Positions 29,402 to 38,726 of a stretch of DNA of 64,000 bases are shown in pieces (positions within the stretch are counted from its first letter, which is position 1; every line of letters starts with the position of its first letter). The notes beneath the pieces were generated by a model that did no database searches, was not told the DNA's origin, and saw only the letters and a list, made by a program, of their open reading frames with translations. The stretch comes from Klebsiella electrica. GTDB taxonomy: Bacteria; Pseudomonadota; Gammaproteobacteria; Enterobacterales; Enterobacteriaceae. The translations under genes and the position numbers were made by a program. The stretch covers positions 3,720,001-3,784,000 of the forward strand of contig NZ_CP041247.1 in the NCBI RefSeq assembly GCF_006711645.1, read 5' to 3'.

Positions 29402-32089
29402 ATGAGTGACGAGCCGCTGCGCCCGGACCCGGACCGCCTGTTGCAACATACCGGCGAGCCGCATCGCGGCAAGCTAAAAGTGTTCTTTGGCGCCTGTGCG
29501 GGCGTCGGTAAAACCTGGGCCATGTTGGCGGAAGCGCAGCGGCTGCGCGCTCAGGGGCTGGATATTCTGATTGGCGTGGCGGAAACCCACGGTCGCAAAG
29601 AGACCGCGGCAATGCTGGACGGGCTCAGCACCCTCCCCCAGCGCCGCTTCTCTCATCGCGGACGCTATGTCCATGAGTTCGATCTCGACGCCGCGCTGGC
29701 GCGCCGACCAGCGCTGATTCTGGTGGATGAGCTGGCGCACAGCAACGCGCCAGGCTCGCGCCACCCCAAACGCTGGCAGGATGTCGAAGAGCTTCTCGAT
29801 GCCGGTATCGACGTGTTTACCACCGTGAACGTCCAGCATCTCGAAAGCCTGAATGATGTCGTCAGCGGGATTACCGGCGTGCAGGTGCGCGAAACCGTCC
29901 CCGATCCCTTTTTTGACGCTGCCGACGACGTGGTGCTGGTCGACCTGCCTCCTGACGATCTCCGTCAGCGCCTGAATGAGGGCAAGGTCTATATCGGCGG
30001 TCAGGCGGAGCGGGCCATCGAAAACTTTTTCCGCAAGGGAAACCTGATTGCTCTGCGTGAGCTGGCTCTGCGTCGGACCGCCGATCGGGTCGATGAACAG
30101 ATGCGCGCCTGGCGCGACCGTCAGGGGCAGGAGAAAGTCTGGCATACCCGCGACACCCTGCTGCTGTGCATCGGCCATAATACCGGCAGTGAAAAACTGG
30201 TGCGCGCCGCCGCGCGCCTGGCCGCGCGATTCGGCAGCATCTGGCATGCGGTTTACGTCGAAACCCCCTCCCTGCACCGCCTGCCGGAAGCCAAACGGCG
30301 GGCTATCCTGGCCGCCCTGCGGCTCGCTCAGGAGTTAGGGGCGGAAACGGCCACGCTCTCCGACCCATCAGAAGAGAAAGCCGTACTGCACTACGCCCGC
30401 GAGCATAATCTGGGCAAAATCGTCATCGGCCGCCAGGGAAAACGCCGCTGGTGGAGCCGCAGCGGATTCGCCGATCGCCTGGCGCGCGACGCGCCCGACC
30501 TCGATCTGGTGGTTATCGCCCTTGATGAAAAAAGCGCCCCGCTGCCCACGCGGGCCAGCGATAGCCGTACCGCCATCGAGAAGTGGCGCTTGCAAATCCA
30601 GGGCTGCTTCGTGGCGCTGGCACTCTGCGCGGTCATTACGCTGGTGGCGATGCAGTGGCTGGTGGCCTTTGAAGCCGCCAACCTGGTGATGCTCTACCTG
30701 CTTGGCGTGGTGATTATCGCGCTGCTATACGGCCGCTGGCCGTCGGTGCTGGCGACGGTTATCAACGTGGTCAGCTTCGACCTGTTCTTTGTGTCACCGC
30801 GCGGTACGCTGGCGGTTTCCGACGTACAATACCTGCTGACCTTTGGCGTCATGCTGACCGTCGGTCTGCTGATCGGGAATCTCACCGCCGGCGTCCGCTA
30901 TCAGGCCCGCGTGGCGCGCTATCGCGAGCAACGCACCCGCCATCTGTATGAGATGTCAAAAGCGCTGGCGGTCGGGCGCAGCGAGGATGATATTGCCGCG
31001 ACCAGCGAGCGCTTTATCGCCTCCACGTTCCAGGCCCGCGGGCAGCTGCTGCTCCCCGACAGTAGCGGTAAACTGCACCCGCTCACCCACCAGCCGGGGC
31101 TGACCTCGTGGGACGATGCCATCGCCCGCTGGAGCTTCGATAAGGGCCAGCCCGCCGGCGCCGGTACCGATACGCTGCCGGGCGTCCCCTATCAAATCTT
31201 ACCGCTGAAAAGCGCCGCCCGGACCTGGGGGCTGCTGATAGTGGAACCCGAAAACCTGCGTCAGCTGATGATTCCGGAACAGCAGCGCCTGCTGGAAACC
31301 TTTACGCTACTGGTCGCCAGCGCGCTGGAGCGGCTGACCCTCACCGCCAGCGAAGAGCAGGCCCGGCTCAACAGCGAGCGGGAAAGTCTGCGCAACTCGC
31401 TGCTGGCGGCGCTCTCCCATGATTTGCGCACGCCGTTGACCGTGCTCTTCGGGCAGGCGGAAATTCTGACGCTCGACCTGGCCAGCGAAGGCTCGAAGCA
31501 TGCTCCGCAGGCCAATGAAATTCGCCAGCACGTGCTGAATACGACCCGGCTGGTTAATAATCTGCTGGATATGGCGCGTATTCAGTCCGGCGGATTTAAC
31601 TTGCATAAAGAGTGGCTGACGCTCGAAGAGGTGATCGGCAGCGCCCTGCGGATGCTGGAACCGGGCCTCGGCGGGCAGCATATTCAGCTGACGCTGCCCG
31701 ATCCGCTGCTGCTGGTTCACGTCGACGGCCCGCTGTTTGAGCGGGTGCTGATTAATCTGCTGGAGAATGCGCTGAAGTATGCCGGTTCGCAGGCACAGAT
31801 CGGTATTGCGGCGCAGGCAGATGAGCGGCAACTGCGCTTAGAGGTGTGGGATAATGGCCCCGGGATCCCGGCAGGCCAGGAACAGGCTATCTTTGATAAA
31901 TTCGCCCGCGGGCATAAAGAGTCGGCGATCCCTGGCGTCGGGCTGGGTCTGGCCATCTGTCGTGCGATCGTTGAAGTGCACGGCGGTACGATCGGCGCCC
32001 ATACGCGACCGGAAGGCGGTGCCTGCTTCCGTGTTACACTCCCCAGAGAAACGGCCCCGGAACTGGATGAATGGAGCGGAGCGGCATAA
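29402..32089 (+). CDS. kdpD: Sensor histidine kinase KdpD
   Basis: Membrane sensor of potassium limitation and osmotic stress. The 895-residue product has the cytoplasmic KdpD domain with Walker A GACAGVGKT (30-38) and the family Walker B region, a universal-stress-protein domain (about 250-370), four membrane spans (about 400-500), a GAF-like region, the HisKA motif ALSHDLRTPLTVL with phospho-acceptor His673, and the ATPase domain with ENALKYA, DNGPGIP and GVGLGLAIC. The C terminus (APELDEWSGAA) matches the family end, so it is not truncated. Unlike in E. coli, it does not overlap kdpE. Confidence 0.97.
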   Translation: MSDEPLRPDPDRLLQHTGEPHRGKLKVFFGACAGVGKTWAMLAEAQRLRAQGLDILIGVAETHGRKETAAMLDGLSTLPQRRFSHRGRYVHEFDLDAALARRPALILVDELAHSNAPGSRHPKRWQDVEELLDAGIDVFTTVNVQHLESLNDVVSGITGVQVRETVPDPFFDAADDVVLVDLPPDDLRQRLNEGKVYIGGQAERAIENFFRKGNLIALRELALRRTADRVDEQMRAWRDRQGQEKVWHTRDTLLLCIGHNTGSEKLVRAAARLAARFGSIWHAVYVETPSLHRLPEAKRRAILAALRLAQELGAETATLSDPSEEKAVLHYAREHNLGKIVIGRQGKRRWWSRSGFADRLARDAPDLDLVVIALDEKSAPLPTRASDSRTAIEKWRLQIQGCFVALALCAVITLVAMQWLVAFEAANLVMLYLLGVVIIALLYGRWPSVLATVINVVSFDLFFVSPRGTLAVSDVQYLLTFGVMLTVGLLIGNLTAGVRYQARVARYREQRTRHLYEMSKALAVGRSEDDIAATSERFIASTFQARGQLLLPDSSGKLHPLTHQPGLTSWDDAIARWSFDKGQPAGAGTDTLPGVPYQILPLKSAARTWGLLIVEPENLRQLMIPEQQRLLETFTLLVASALERLTLTASEEQARLNSERESLRNSLLAALSHDLRTPLTVLFGQAEILTLDLASEGSKHAPQANEIRQHVLNTTRLVNNLLDMARIQSGGFNLHKEWLTLEEVIGSALRMLEPGLGGQHIQLTLPDPLLLVHVDGPLFERVLINLLENALKYAGSQAQIGIAAQADERQLRLEVWDNGPGIPAGQEQAIFDKFARGHKESAIPGVGLGLAICRAIVEVHGGTIGAHTRPEGGACFRVTLPRETAPELDEWSGAA

Positions 32090-32227
32090 CGCCGCCCCGG
32101 TGGAATGCCCCGAGACGCGCAGCTACACGCCAGCCCAGGCTGGCGTCAGAGTCTGCGGTTGAGGCGCCAGCCGCGTTCCGGACGTTTGTGAAGGAGAGTG
32201 TCCTATCTGTCTGAACGGGAAGAACGG
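32090..32227 (+). other. Unusual kdpD-kdpE spacer with hairpin
   Basis: A 138-bp gap separates kdpD from kdpE, genes that overlap in E. coli. It contains an exact inverted repeat ACGCCAGC (32127-32134) and GCTGGCGT (32139-32146) with a 4-nt loop and no T run, so it is not a standard terminator. An AAGGAG at 32191-32196 stands too far (31 nt) from the chosen kdpE GTG and too close to a GTG at 32198. Confidence 0.6.
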
Positions 32228-32905
32228 GTGATAAACGTACTGATTATTGAAGATGAACATGCTATCCGCCGCTTTCTGCGCACCGCGCTGGAAGCCGACG
32301 GCATGCGCGTATTTGAAGCCGATACCCTGCAGCGGGGTCTTATTGAAGCCGCAACCCGCAAACCTGATGTGGTCATCCTCGATCTCGGGCTACCCGATGG
32401 CGACGGCAATGAGTTTATTCGCGACGTGCGCCAGTGGAGTCAGATGCCGATTATCGTGCTGTCGGCCCGCACCGAGGAGCACAATAAAATTGCCGCGCTT
32501 GACGCCGGCGCCGATGACTATCTCAGTAAACCCTTTGGTATTGGCGAGCTGCAGGCGCGATTGCGAGTCGCGATGCGCCGACATGCCGGCGCGCAGGCCG
32601 ACGAACCGCTGGTGCGCTTCGCCGATATTGAAGTCGATATTCCTGCCCGCCGCATCGTACGCGGCGACGATGAGCTCCATCTGACGCCGATTGAATTTCG
32701 TCTGCTGGTAGTGCTGTTAAATAATCCCGGTAAGGTCCTCACCCAGCGCCAGCTGCTCAATCAGGTGTGGGGGCCCAATGCGGTGGAACACAGCCATTAT
32801 TTACGCATTTATATGGGGCACCTGCGGCAAAAGCTGGAGGCCGATCCGGCGCGCCCGCAGCATTTACTGACCGAAACGGGGATCGGCTATCGGTTTATGC
32901 CGTAG
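32228..32905 (+). CDS. kdpE: Response regulator KdpE
   Basis: OmpR/PhoB-type activator of kdpFABC. The product from GTG at 32228 (VINVLIIEDEHAIRRF) has 225 residues, the E. coli length. The receiver has the acidic pair at 8-9, phospho-acceptor Asp52 (ILDLGLPDGDG), Thr/Ser and Lys101 (YLSKPFG); the C-terminal winged helix includes LTPIEFRLL and GKVLTQRQLLNQVWG. Start choice is uncertain: an in-frame GTG at 32198 would add ten residues not seen in the family, and no ideal ribosome site serves the chosen start. A terminator follows at 32982. Confidence 0.95.
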   Translation: MINVLIIEDEHAIRRFLRTALEADGMRVFEADTLQRGLIEAATRKPDVVILDLGLPDGDGNEFIRDVRQWSQMPIIVLSARTEEHNKIAALDAGADDYLSKPFGIGELQARLRVAMRRHAGAQADEPLVRFADIEVDIPARRIVRGDDELHLTPIEFRLLVVLLNNPGKVLTQRQLLNQVWGPNAVEHSHYLRIYMGHLRQKLEADPARPQHLLTETGIGYRFMP

Positions 32906-32981
32906 CGCGACGCCTGTCGCCATCCTGCTGACTCCGCAGATATCAGAAGGAAGACAGCAGCGAATGGATGAATGCCGCAAT

Positions 32982-33017
32982 AAAAAAAGGGCTCCATGCT
33001 GGCATGGAGCCCTTTTC
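32982..33017. terminator. Bidirectional terminator between kdpE and pgm
   Basis: GGGCTCCATGC (32989-32999) and GCATGGAGCCC (33002-33012) form an 11-bp stem flanked by seven A on the left and four T on the right, so it can end both converging transcripts. Confidence 0.9.
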
Positions 33018-33089
33018 GCTACTCTACAGGCTCAACCGCGCCTGAAAGGGGCGATAATCACCTGAGAATGGCTGTCCGTTTTACCGGAC

Positions 33090-34730
33090 TCAGGCGTTTT
33101 TCAGCACTTCGCTGACGATTTCCACCGCTTCTTTCTCGATCTGCTTACGATGTTCTTCCCCCAGGAAGCTCTCGCAGTAGATCTTGTAAGCGTCTTCCGT
33201 ACCTGACGGACGCGCGGCGAACCAGCCGTTGTCGGTCATCACTTTCAGGCCGCCAATCGATGCGCCGTTGCCCGGCGCGGCGGTCAGACGTGCGGTGATC
33301 GGATCGCCGGCCAGCTGGCTGGCGCTGACCATTTCCGGCGACAGCTTAGACAGCGCCGCTTTCTGTGCGGAAGTCGCCGAAGCCTGCAGACGGTTATAGC
33401 TCGGCGCGCCGAAGCGGGCAGCCAGTTCGTCGTAGTGCTGCTGCGGGTTTTTACCGGTGACGGCGGTGATTTCTGCCGCCAGCAGACACATGATGATACC
33501 GTCTTTGTCGGTCGACCACGGAGTGCCGTCAAAACGCAGGAACGAGGCGCCCGCGCTCTCTTCACCGCCAAAACCGAAGCTGCCGTCGAACAGGCCGTCA
33601 ACAAACCATTTAAAGCCCACCGGCACTTCCACCAGCTTGCGGCCCAGGTCGTTAACCACGCGATCGATCATCGCGGAGGAGACCAGCGTCTTACCAACGG
33701 CGACATTCTGGCCCCACTGCGGACGATGCTGGAACAGGTAGTTAATCGCCACCGCCAGATAGTGGTTCGGGTTCATCAGCCCCACCGGAGTGACGATACC
33801 GTGGCGGTCATAATCCGGATCGTTAGCAAAAGCCAGATCGAACTTATCGCGCAGCGCCAGCAGCCCTGCCATCGCACACTCAGATGAGCAGTCCATGCGA
33901 ATGGCGCCGTCTTTATCGAGGTGCATAAAGCGGAAGGTTTGATCGACGTGATCGTTGACGATAGTCAGATCGAGTTTGTAGTACTCAGCAATGCGTTTCC
34001 AGTATTCGATACCGGAACCCCCCAACGGATCGACGCCGAGCTTCAGGCCGGCTTTCTGAATCGCCGCCATGTCGACGATATCCGCCAGCCCTTCGATAAA
34101 CGGCTGCACCAGATCCTGTTCTTTGACATGACCGGATGCCAGCGCCGCATCGAGGGAGATGCGCTTGACGCCCTGCAGACCCGAGGCCAGCAGTTCGTTG
34201 GCACGGTTCTCGACCACTTTGGTGACGTTGGTATCAGCCGGGCCGCCGTTCGGCGGGTTGTACTTGATACCGCCATCTTCCGGCGGGTTGTGGGACGGTG
34301 TAATCACGATGCCGTCCGCCAGCGGACCGCCTTTTTTGTTGTGCACCAGGATGGCATTGGAAATGGCCGGCGTCGGAGTAAAACCGTTGTTTTCCTGCAC
34401 GATAACATCAACGCCGTTGGCTGCCAGCACTTCCAGAACCGAAATAAAGGCTGGCTCGGAGAGCGCATGGGTATCTTTACCCACGTAGCAAGGGCCGGTA
34501 ATCCCGTTCTTCGCGCGGTCTTCAGCAATCGCCTGAGCGATTGCCAGAATATGCTGCTCATTGAAGTTATGGCGCCCTGCACTGCCACGATGGCCAGAGG
34601 TGCCAAACTTCACCGCATGCTCCGCGTTGCTCGCTTCCGGCTTCAGTACATAGTACTGTGCAGTCAGCTGAGCGACGTTAATCAAATCACTCTGTTGTGC
34701 AGGCTGACCCGCACGCTTATCGATTGCCAT
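33090..34730 (-). CDS. pgm: Phosphoglucomutase (alpha-D-glucose phosphate-specific)
   Basis: Interconverts glucose 1-phosphate and glucose 6-phosphate for glycogen, trehalose and UDP-glucose supply. The 546-residue product matches E. coli Pgm in length. The active-site phosphoserine lies in [11 protein letters not shown] (about residue 146), the metal loop is NDPDYDRHG, sugar binding GGEESAG, and the phosphate-binding loop [10 protein letters not shown] near the end. The ATG at 34730 ([13 protein letters not shown]) has AAGGA seven bases upstream; an ATG 21 bp earlier is in frame but not family-like. It follows seqA by 32 bp, the conserved seqA-pgm pair. Confidence 0.96.
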   Translation of the reverse strand: MAIDKRAGQPAQQSDLINVAQLTAQYYVLKPEASNAEHAVKFGTSGHRGSAGRHNFNEQHILAIAQAIAEDRAKNGITGPCYVGKDTHALSEPAFISVLEVLAANGVDVIVQENNGFTPTPAISNAILVHNKKGGPLADGIVITPSHNPPEDGGIKYNPPNGGPADTNVTKVVENRANELLASGLQGVKRISLDAALASGHVKEQDLVQPFIEGLADIVDMAAIQKAGLKLGVDPLGGSGIEYWKRIAEYYKLDLTIVNDHVDQTFRFMHLDKDGAIRMDCSSECAMAGLLALRDKFDLAFANDPDYDRHGIVTPVGLMNPNHYLAVAINYLFQHRPQWGQNVAVGKTLVSSAMIDRVVNDLGRKLVEVPVGFKWFVDGLFDGSFGFGGEESAGASFLRFDGTPWSTDKDGIIMCLLAAEITAVTGKNPQQHYDELAARFGAPSYNRLQASATSAQKAALSKLSPEMVSASQLAGDPITARLTAAPGNGASIGGLKVMTDNGWFAARPSGTEDAYKIYCESFLGEEHRKQIEKEAVEIVSEVLKNA

Positions 34731-34762
34731 TGCCTGATCCTTCTGATGCAAGGTGAATAAAA

Positions 34763-35311
34763 CTAGATAGTGCCGCAGACCTTCTCAATTAATTCCGCTG
34801 GGAACTGCATTGACTGCATGATGTGTTCGATCATGCTGCACTTACGACCGGTATTGGTATTGGTGATAACCCACCACGGCGTACCAGGAACCTGTTTTGG
34901 TTTGGTCTGGTTACCACTTTTTAGCAGAATCCGTGAATCTTCGGCAAAATAAACGCGAGTGCGCCCGTGCAGAGACTCGGTGGCCTCAGCAAATGCTTTG
35001 TTATCTAAGGAGTACAGCGTAGTCAGGACCAGCATAAAGCGGTTCACCGCGCGTTTTTGTTCGGCGTATTCATCAGATAACAGCAGTTCGCGCATCGCGC
35101 GGACTTTATCTTTCGCCGGATTCGCGGGCTTCGCTTCGACGGCAGGCGTCGCCGCCGGTGCCGGAGCGGCTTTTACGACCGGTGCGGCAGTCTGGGAAAC
35201 GGCAGAAAATTTCAGCATGCGCCGTAAAATGTCGGATGCACTCTCGCCAATATGCTGGGTGTGGCTGGCAATATAGCGATAGAGATCATCATCAACTTCA
35301 ATTGTTTTCAT
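34763..35311 (-). CDS. seqA: Negative regulator of replication initiation SeqA
   Basis: Binds hemimethylated GATC sites and sequesters oriC after initiation. The 182-residue product (E. coli 181) has the N-terminal oligomerisation part [24 protein letters not shown] within residues 1-35, an Ala/Pro-rich linker at about 40-65 somewhat longer than usual, and the C-terminal DNA-binding part with [20 protein letters not shown] and the tail [13 protein letters not shown]. pgm follows on the same strand; ybfF diverges. Confidence 0.97.
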   Translation of the reverse strand: MKTIEVDDDLYRYIASHTQHIGESASDILRRMLKFSAVSQTAAPVVKAAPAPAATPAVEAKPANPAKDKVRAMRELLLSDEYAEQKRAVNRFMLVLTTLYSLDNKAFAEATESLHGRTRVYFAEDSRILLKSGNQTKPKQVPGTPWWVITNTNTGRKCSMIEHIMQSMQFPAELIEKVCGTI

Positions 35312-35494
35312 CTTAATCCAGTGCGATATCTTATTCTGAATACAAGTTGTCAGGATTATAAGGACAAATCCTGACCGCGGATAGCGTCAAACCAGGATGG
35401 CGGTAAAACTCAGAGAGCTCTGGGTCTTGCAGCCGGATGGCAGAATGTCCAACATAATACCCTAACCCGACGAAGCGAAAAAAAGAACTTTGCC

Positions 35495-36268
35495 ATGAAA
35501 TTAAATAGCCGCACGCAATCTGCACAAAATCCGCACAATAATTCCCCTGTTGTCCTGGTTCACGGTCTGTTTGGTAGTCTCGACAACCTGGGCATCCTCG
35601 CCCGCGACCTGGTGGCCGACTACGATATTCTGCAGGTTGATATGCGTAACCACGGTCTCTCTCCCCGTTCGCCGGAAATGACCTACGCGGCGATGGCGCA
35701 GGATCTGGTCGATACGCTTGACGATCGGCAGATAGAGAAAGCCACTTTTATCGGTCATTCGATGGGGGGAAAAGCGGTCATGGCGCTCACCGCGCTGGCG
35801 CCGGAGCGCATCGCTGGTCTGGTCGCCATTGATATTGCCCCGGTGGAATACCACGTGCGCCGTCATGATGAAATTTTCAACGCCATCAATGCCGTCACCG
35901 ACGCCGGCGCCGCGTCCCGTCAGCAGGCCGCCGCGGTGATGCGTGAACATCTACAGGAAGAAGGCGTGATTCAGTTTCTGCTGAAATCCTTCGTGGACGG
36001 CCAGTGGCGCTTTAACGTGCCGGTATTATGGGATCAATATCCACATATCGTCGGCTGGCAAACGGTTCCCGCCTGGCCCCATCCGACGCTGTTCATTCCG
36101 GGCGGCAACTCTCCCTACGTCACCGACGACTATCGCGATCCCCTGCTCGCGCAGTTCCCCCAGGCGCGGGCGCACGTCATTGCCGGCGCCGGTCACTGGG
36201 TGCACGCGGAGAAACCGGAAGCCGTCCTGCGCGCCATTCGTCGCTATCTGACCGCTTTGCAGGCTTAA
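35495..36268 (+). CDS. ybfF: Esterase YbfF (alpha/beta hydrolase)
   Basis: Acyl-CoA/short-ester hydrolase of the alpha/beta fold. The 257-residue product (E. coli 254) has the oxyanion segment LVHGLFGS (21-28), nucleophile Ser89 in GHSMGG, and the catalytic His in GAGHWVHAEKP near the C terminus. It diverges from seqA as in E. coli. The natural substrate is not known. Confidence 0.93.
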   Translation: MKLNSRTQSAQNPHNNSPVVLVHGLFGSLDNLGILARDLVADYDILQVDMRNHGLSPRSPEMTYAAMAQDLVDTLDDRQIEKATFIGHSMGGKAVMALTALAPERIAGLVAIDIAPVEYHVRRHDEIFNAINAVTDAGAASRQQAAAVMREHLQEEGVIQFLLKSFVDGQWRFNVPVLWDQYPHIVGWQTVPAWPHPTLFIPGGNSPYVTDDYRDPLLAQFPQARAHVIAGAGHWVHAEKPEAVLRAIRRYLTALQA

Positions 36269-36401
36269 CTGGCTAAAAACTGCCCGACCGCGCTGCAGAA
36301 TGCCCGCGGTCGTTGGCGCAGCGGTTCGCCTGATGTATTATGGCGCGCTATCTGTGTCGGCTATAGCCCGGCAACTTGTTTCCCCGAAGTCACTCTGAAT
36401 C

Positions 36402-36695
36402 ATGGCAAAAGAACAAACGGACCGTACGACATTAGATTTGTTCGCAACCGAGCGTCGCCCGGGTAGACCAAAGACCAATCCGCTTTCGCGCGATGAACAA
36501 CTGCGCATAAACAAACGCAATCAGCTCAAACGCGACAAAGTTCGCGGCCTGAAGCGTGTGGAGTTAAAACTCAACGCTGAGGCGGTTGATGCGCTCAACG
36601 AACTGGCGGAAGCTCGCAATATGAACCGCAGCGATTTGATCGAAGAGATGCTGATGAACCAGCTGGCAACTCTGCACGGCGGTGATAAAGCCTGA
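36402..36695 (+). CDS. ybfE: Conserved LexA-regulon protein YbfE
   Basis: A 97-residue basic protein with an N-terminal polar part (RRPGRPKTNPLSRDEQLRIN) and a C-terminal ribbon-helix-helix-like segment (VELKLNAEAVDALNELAEAR then NRSDLIEEML). It equals E. coli YbfE in length and is nearly identical in the first 75 residues. In E. coli it is LexA-controlled; I found no clear LexA box upstream here. The fold suggests DNA binding, which is inference. fldA follows after 149 bp. Confidence 0.9.
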   Translation: MAKEQTDRTTLDLFATERRPGRPKTNPLSRDEQLRINKRNQLKRDKVRGLKRVELKLNAEAVDALNELAEARNMNRSDLIEEMLMNQLATLHGGDKA

Positions 36696-36844
36696 AAATC
36701 CTCAAAAAAACACTTTCATGTAGCAGAGTGTGCAGTCGGGCGTGATTGCTGTTTCCGCGCCCTCCCCTGTTCTGCTATGATTGCCGTTATCTGCGGGCAT
36801 TACGCCACTACCACATCATTAAGTTTCAAGAGGTTATTTTACTC

Positions 36845-37375
36845 ATGGCAATCATCGGCATCTTTTTTGGCAGCGACACGGGCAACACCGAGAATATTGC
36901 AAAAATGATTCAGAAGCAGCTTGGTAAAGATGTTGCTGATGTTCACGACATTGCCAAGAGCAGCAAAGAAGATCTGCAAGCCTACGACATCCTGCTGCTC
37001 GGCATTCCGACTTGGTACTACGGTGAAGCTCAGTGCGACTGGGATGATTTTTTCCCGACGCTGGAAGAGGTCGACTTTAACGGTAAACTGGTTGCGCTGT
37101 TTGGCTGCGGCGATCAGGAAGACTACGCGGAATACTTCTGCGACGCGCTGGGCACCATTCGCGATATCGTTGAGCCGCGCGGCGCCACCATCGTTGGCCA
37201 CTGGCCGACAGCGGGCTATCATTTTGAAGCCTCTAAAGGCCTGGCGGATGACGATCACTTCGTCGGTCTGGCTATCGATGAAGACCGCCAGCCGGAATTG
37301 ACCAACGAACGCGTAAGCCAGTGGGTTAAGCAGGTCTCTGAAGAACTGCACCTCGAAGAAATTAAAAATGCCTGA
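36845..37375 (+). CDS. fldA: Flavodoxin I
   Basis: FMN electron carrier needed for isoprenoid, biotin and methionine synthesis and for activation of anaerobic enzymes. The 176-residue product matches E. coli FldA: FMN phosphate loop [14 protein letters not shown] (7-20), the aromatic loops [14 protein letters not shown] (about 55-68) and [17 protein letters not shown] (about 88-104). The ATG at 36845 is fixed by the family start [10 protein letters not shown]; the frame is open 99 bp upstream. It precedes fur, with which it forms a conserved neighbour pair. Confidence 0.97.
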   Translation: MAIIGIFFGSDTGNTENIAKMIQKQLGKDVADVHDIAKSSKEDLQAYDILLLGIPTWYYGEAQCDWDDFFPTLEEVDFNGKLVALFGCGDQEDYAEYFCDALGTIRDIVEPRGATIVGHWPTAGYHFEASKGLADDDHFVGLAIDEDRQPELTNERVSQWVKQVSEELHLEEIKNA

Positions 37376-37488
37376 TGATTGTGCGGCGTTACCGTAAAGT
37401 TTCGCCGCATTAATAGATAGAAGCAATCAAACAAATAGCTACAAGTTTTTAACTTTTAATCACATATCTGTACAATGTCCTCTGATTT

Positions 37489-37530
37489 AACGAGGTCAGG
37501 TGACGCAGTTTGTAGCTGGGGCCTCGTTTT
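37489..37530 (+). terminator. Possible fldA terminator
   Basis: AACGAGG (37489-37495) can pair with CCTCGTT (37522-37528) and a short T run follows (to 37531). The loop is long (26 nt), so strength is uncertain. Confidence 0.4.
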
Positions 37531-37626
37531 TGACAGCATACAAGGCCCGATACTTGCAGTTTTCATTTGACGACAGCAGTTCTATAATGAGACGCATTGC
37601 ATCGGGTGATTCTCTGTATTACTTCC

Positions 37627-37671
37627 GCTGATGGAAGTAGATCGTTTAGCAACAGGACAGATTCCGCATGA
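37627..37671 (+). other. Conserved 3' part of the upstream-of-fur (uof) reading frame
   Basis: The codons from about 37630 read MEVDRLATGQIPHD and stop at a TGA that overlaps the fur ATG (CATGACTGA), matching the end of the E. coli 28-codon leader peptide Uof (...EVNRLVTGQIPHD), whose translation couples fur expression to RyhB control. Upstream the frame differs: the ATG at 37587 that corresponds to the E. coli uof start is in another phase and stops after 14 codons. The leader may be shorter or may start at the internal ATG (37630), which lacks an obvious ribosome site. Confidence 0.5.
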
Positions 37672-38120
37672 CTGACAACAATACCGCATTAAAGAAGGCT
37701 GGCCTGAAAGTCACACTTCCTCGATTAAAAATCCTGGAAGTCCTGCAGGAACCGGATAACCATCACGTCAGTGCGGAAGATTTATACAAGCGCCTGATCG
37801 ACATGGGTGAAGAGATCGGTCTCGCTACTGTTTATCGCGTGCTGAACCAGTTTGATGATGCGGGCATTGTGACTCGTCACAACTTCGAAGGCGGTAAATC
37901 TGTTTTCGAACTGACCCAGCAGCATCATCACGATCACCTTATTTGCCTCGATTGTGGCAAAGTGATCGAATTCAGCGATGAGTCTATCGAAGCGCGTCAG
38001 CGTGAAATCGCCCACCGTCATGGCATCCGTTTGACCAACCACAGTCTGTACCTTTACGGTCACTGTGCGGAAGGCGACTGCCGTGAAGATGAACATGCAC
38101 ACGACGCGCTGGAAAAGTAA
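37668..38120 (+). CDS. fur: Ferric uptake regulator Fur
   Basis: Iron-responsive repressor. The 150-residue product (E. coli 148) has the winged-helix part with LPRLKILEVL and LATVYRVLNQFDDAG, then the metal-rich hinge HHHDHLICLDCGKVIEF (His cluster about 87-90, Cys93 and Cys96) and C-terminal CAEGDCREDEHAH. The ATG is fixed by the strict family start MTDNNTALKKAGLKVTLPR. A terminator follows 20 bp after the stop. Confidence 0.98.
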   Translation: MTDNNTALKKAGLKVTLPRLKILEVLQEPDNHHVSAEDLYKRLIDMGEEIGLATVYRVLNQFDDAGIVTRHNFEGGKSVFELTQQHHHDHLICLDCGKVIEFSDESIEARQREIAHRHGIRLTNHSLYLYGHCAEGDCREDEHAHDALEK

Positions 38121-38140
38121 TTTCCCACCGCGTGAACCGC

Positions 38141-38170
38141 AAAAAGCCAACCTGACGGTTGGCTTTTTTT
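38141..38170 (+). terminator. fur terminator
   Basis: AAAAGCCAACC (38142-38152) and GGTTGGCTTTT (38157-38167) form an 11-bp stem with a TGAC loop, followed by T to 38170. Confidence 0.9.
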
Positions 38171-38300
38171 ATGCGCGAAATCTGCCGCGCCCCCTGCCCT
38201 CGTACGCGAGTTGACGTTACCGCATTCCGTCTTACCCCCTGGGATGGTGGTTGATGCGCGCTGCACTTATCAACCGGCGGAACATCAACGCTGAAACGCC

Positions 38301-38328
38301 AACGGGCGAAGATAATGCTCCGCCCGTT
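38301..38328. terminator. Hairpin after chiQ
   Basis: AACGGGCG (38301-38308) and CGCCCGTT (38321-38328) are exact complements 12 bp apart, 19 bp past the chiQ stop. No good T run follows on the chiQ strand, so it may be a weak terminator or only a 3' stability element. Confidence 0.4.
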
Positions 38329-38346
38329 TTCACTCTGTCGTCCGTT

Positions 38347-38679
38347 TTATTTCGTCGTGTTGTTGCTGCGAATCCCTTTCCAGATGCGATCGCAACGCGC
38401 TTTCACCGCCTGATCATTACCGGTACGGGTCGCCTGAATACACTGTTGGTAATCAAGAACGCGCACGCTTTCCTGGTTGGCAAACGCCTGATGCTGTTTC
38501 TCTTCTTTCAGCACGTCCAGAACGCTCTGGCAGGCCTGAACCTTGTCCGGGTTCCCTTCTGCCGTATTGATACAGGCGCTATAAGCCTCTTTTAGTTTCG
38601 AATCTTCCTTCGGCGCGGGAGCCTGCGTGCAGGCAACCAGACCCGATGCCATAACCGCGATGAGCAATAGCTTCTTCAT
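38347..38679 (-). CDS. chiQ: Chitosugar-regulon lipoprotein ChiQ
   Basis: Outer-membrane or periplasmic lipoprotein encoded after chiP in E. coli (chiPQ, formerly ybfMN). The 110-residue precursor has a type II signal peptide with the lipobox LVAC and Cys17 as the lipidated residue, followed by a Pro/Ala linker and a helical domain with three Cys (ACINTAEGNPDKVQACQS, QQCIQ, ARCDRIW). The exact role is unknown. As it lies downstream of the split chiP on the same strand, the insertion probably reduces its expression. Confidence 0.93.
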   Translation of the reverse strand: MKKLLLIAVMASGLVACTQAPAPKEDSKLKEAYSACINTAEGNPDKVQACQSVLDVLKEEKQHQAFANQESVRVLDYQQCIQATRTGNDQAVKARCDRIWKGIRSNNTTK

Positions 38680-38726
38680 AATTAACCTCTCAGGTTTGCG
38701 GCAGATTTACATCTGCCGCAGCGGCA

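Noticed and set aside
32038..32100. kdpD thought to be truncated or frameshifted because of the gap before kdpE
   Set aside because: The C terminus GGACFRVTLP...APELDE matches the family end, and no continuation is found in other frames of the gap.
36330..36401. LexA box upstream of ybfE, expected from E. coli
   Set aside because: No CTGT-N8-ACAG pattern of acceptable quality is visible; CTGTGTCGGCTATAG lacks the second half-site.
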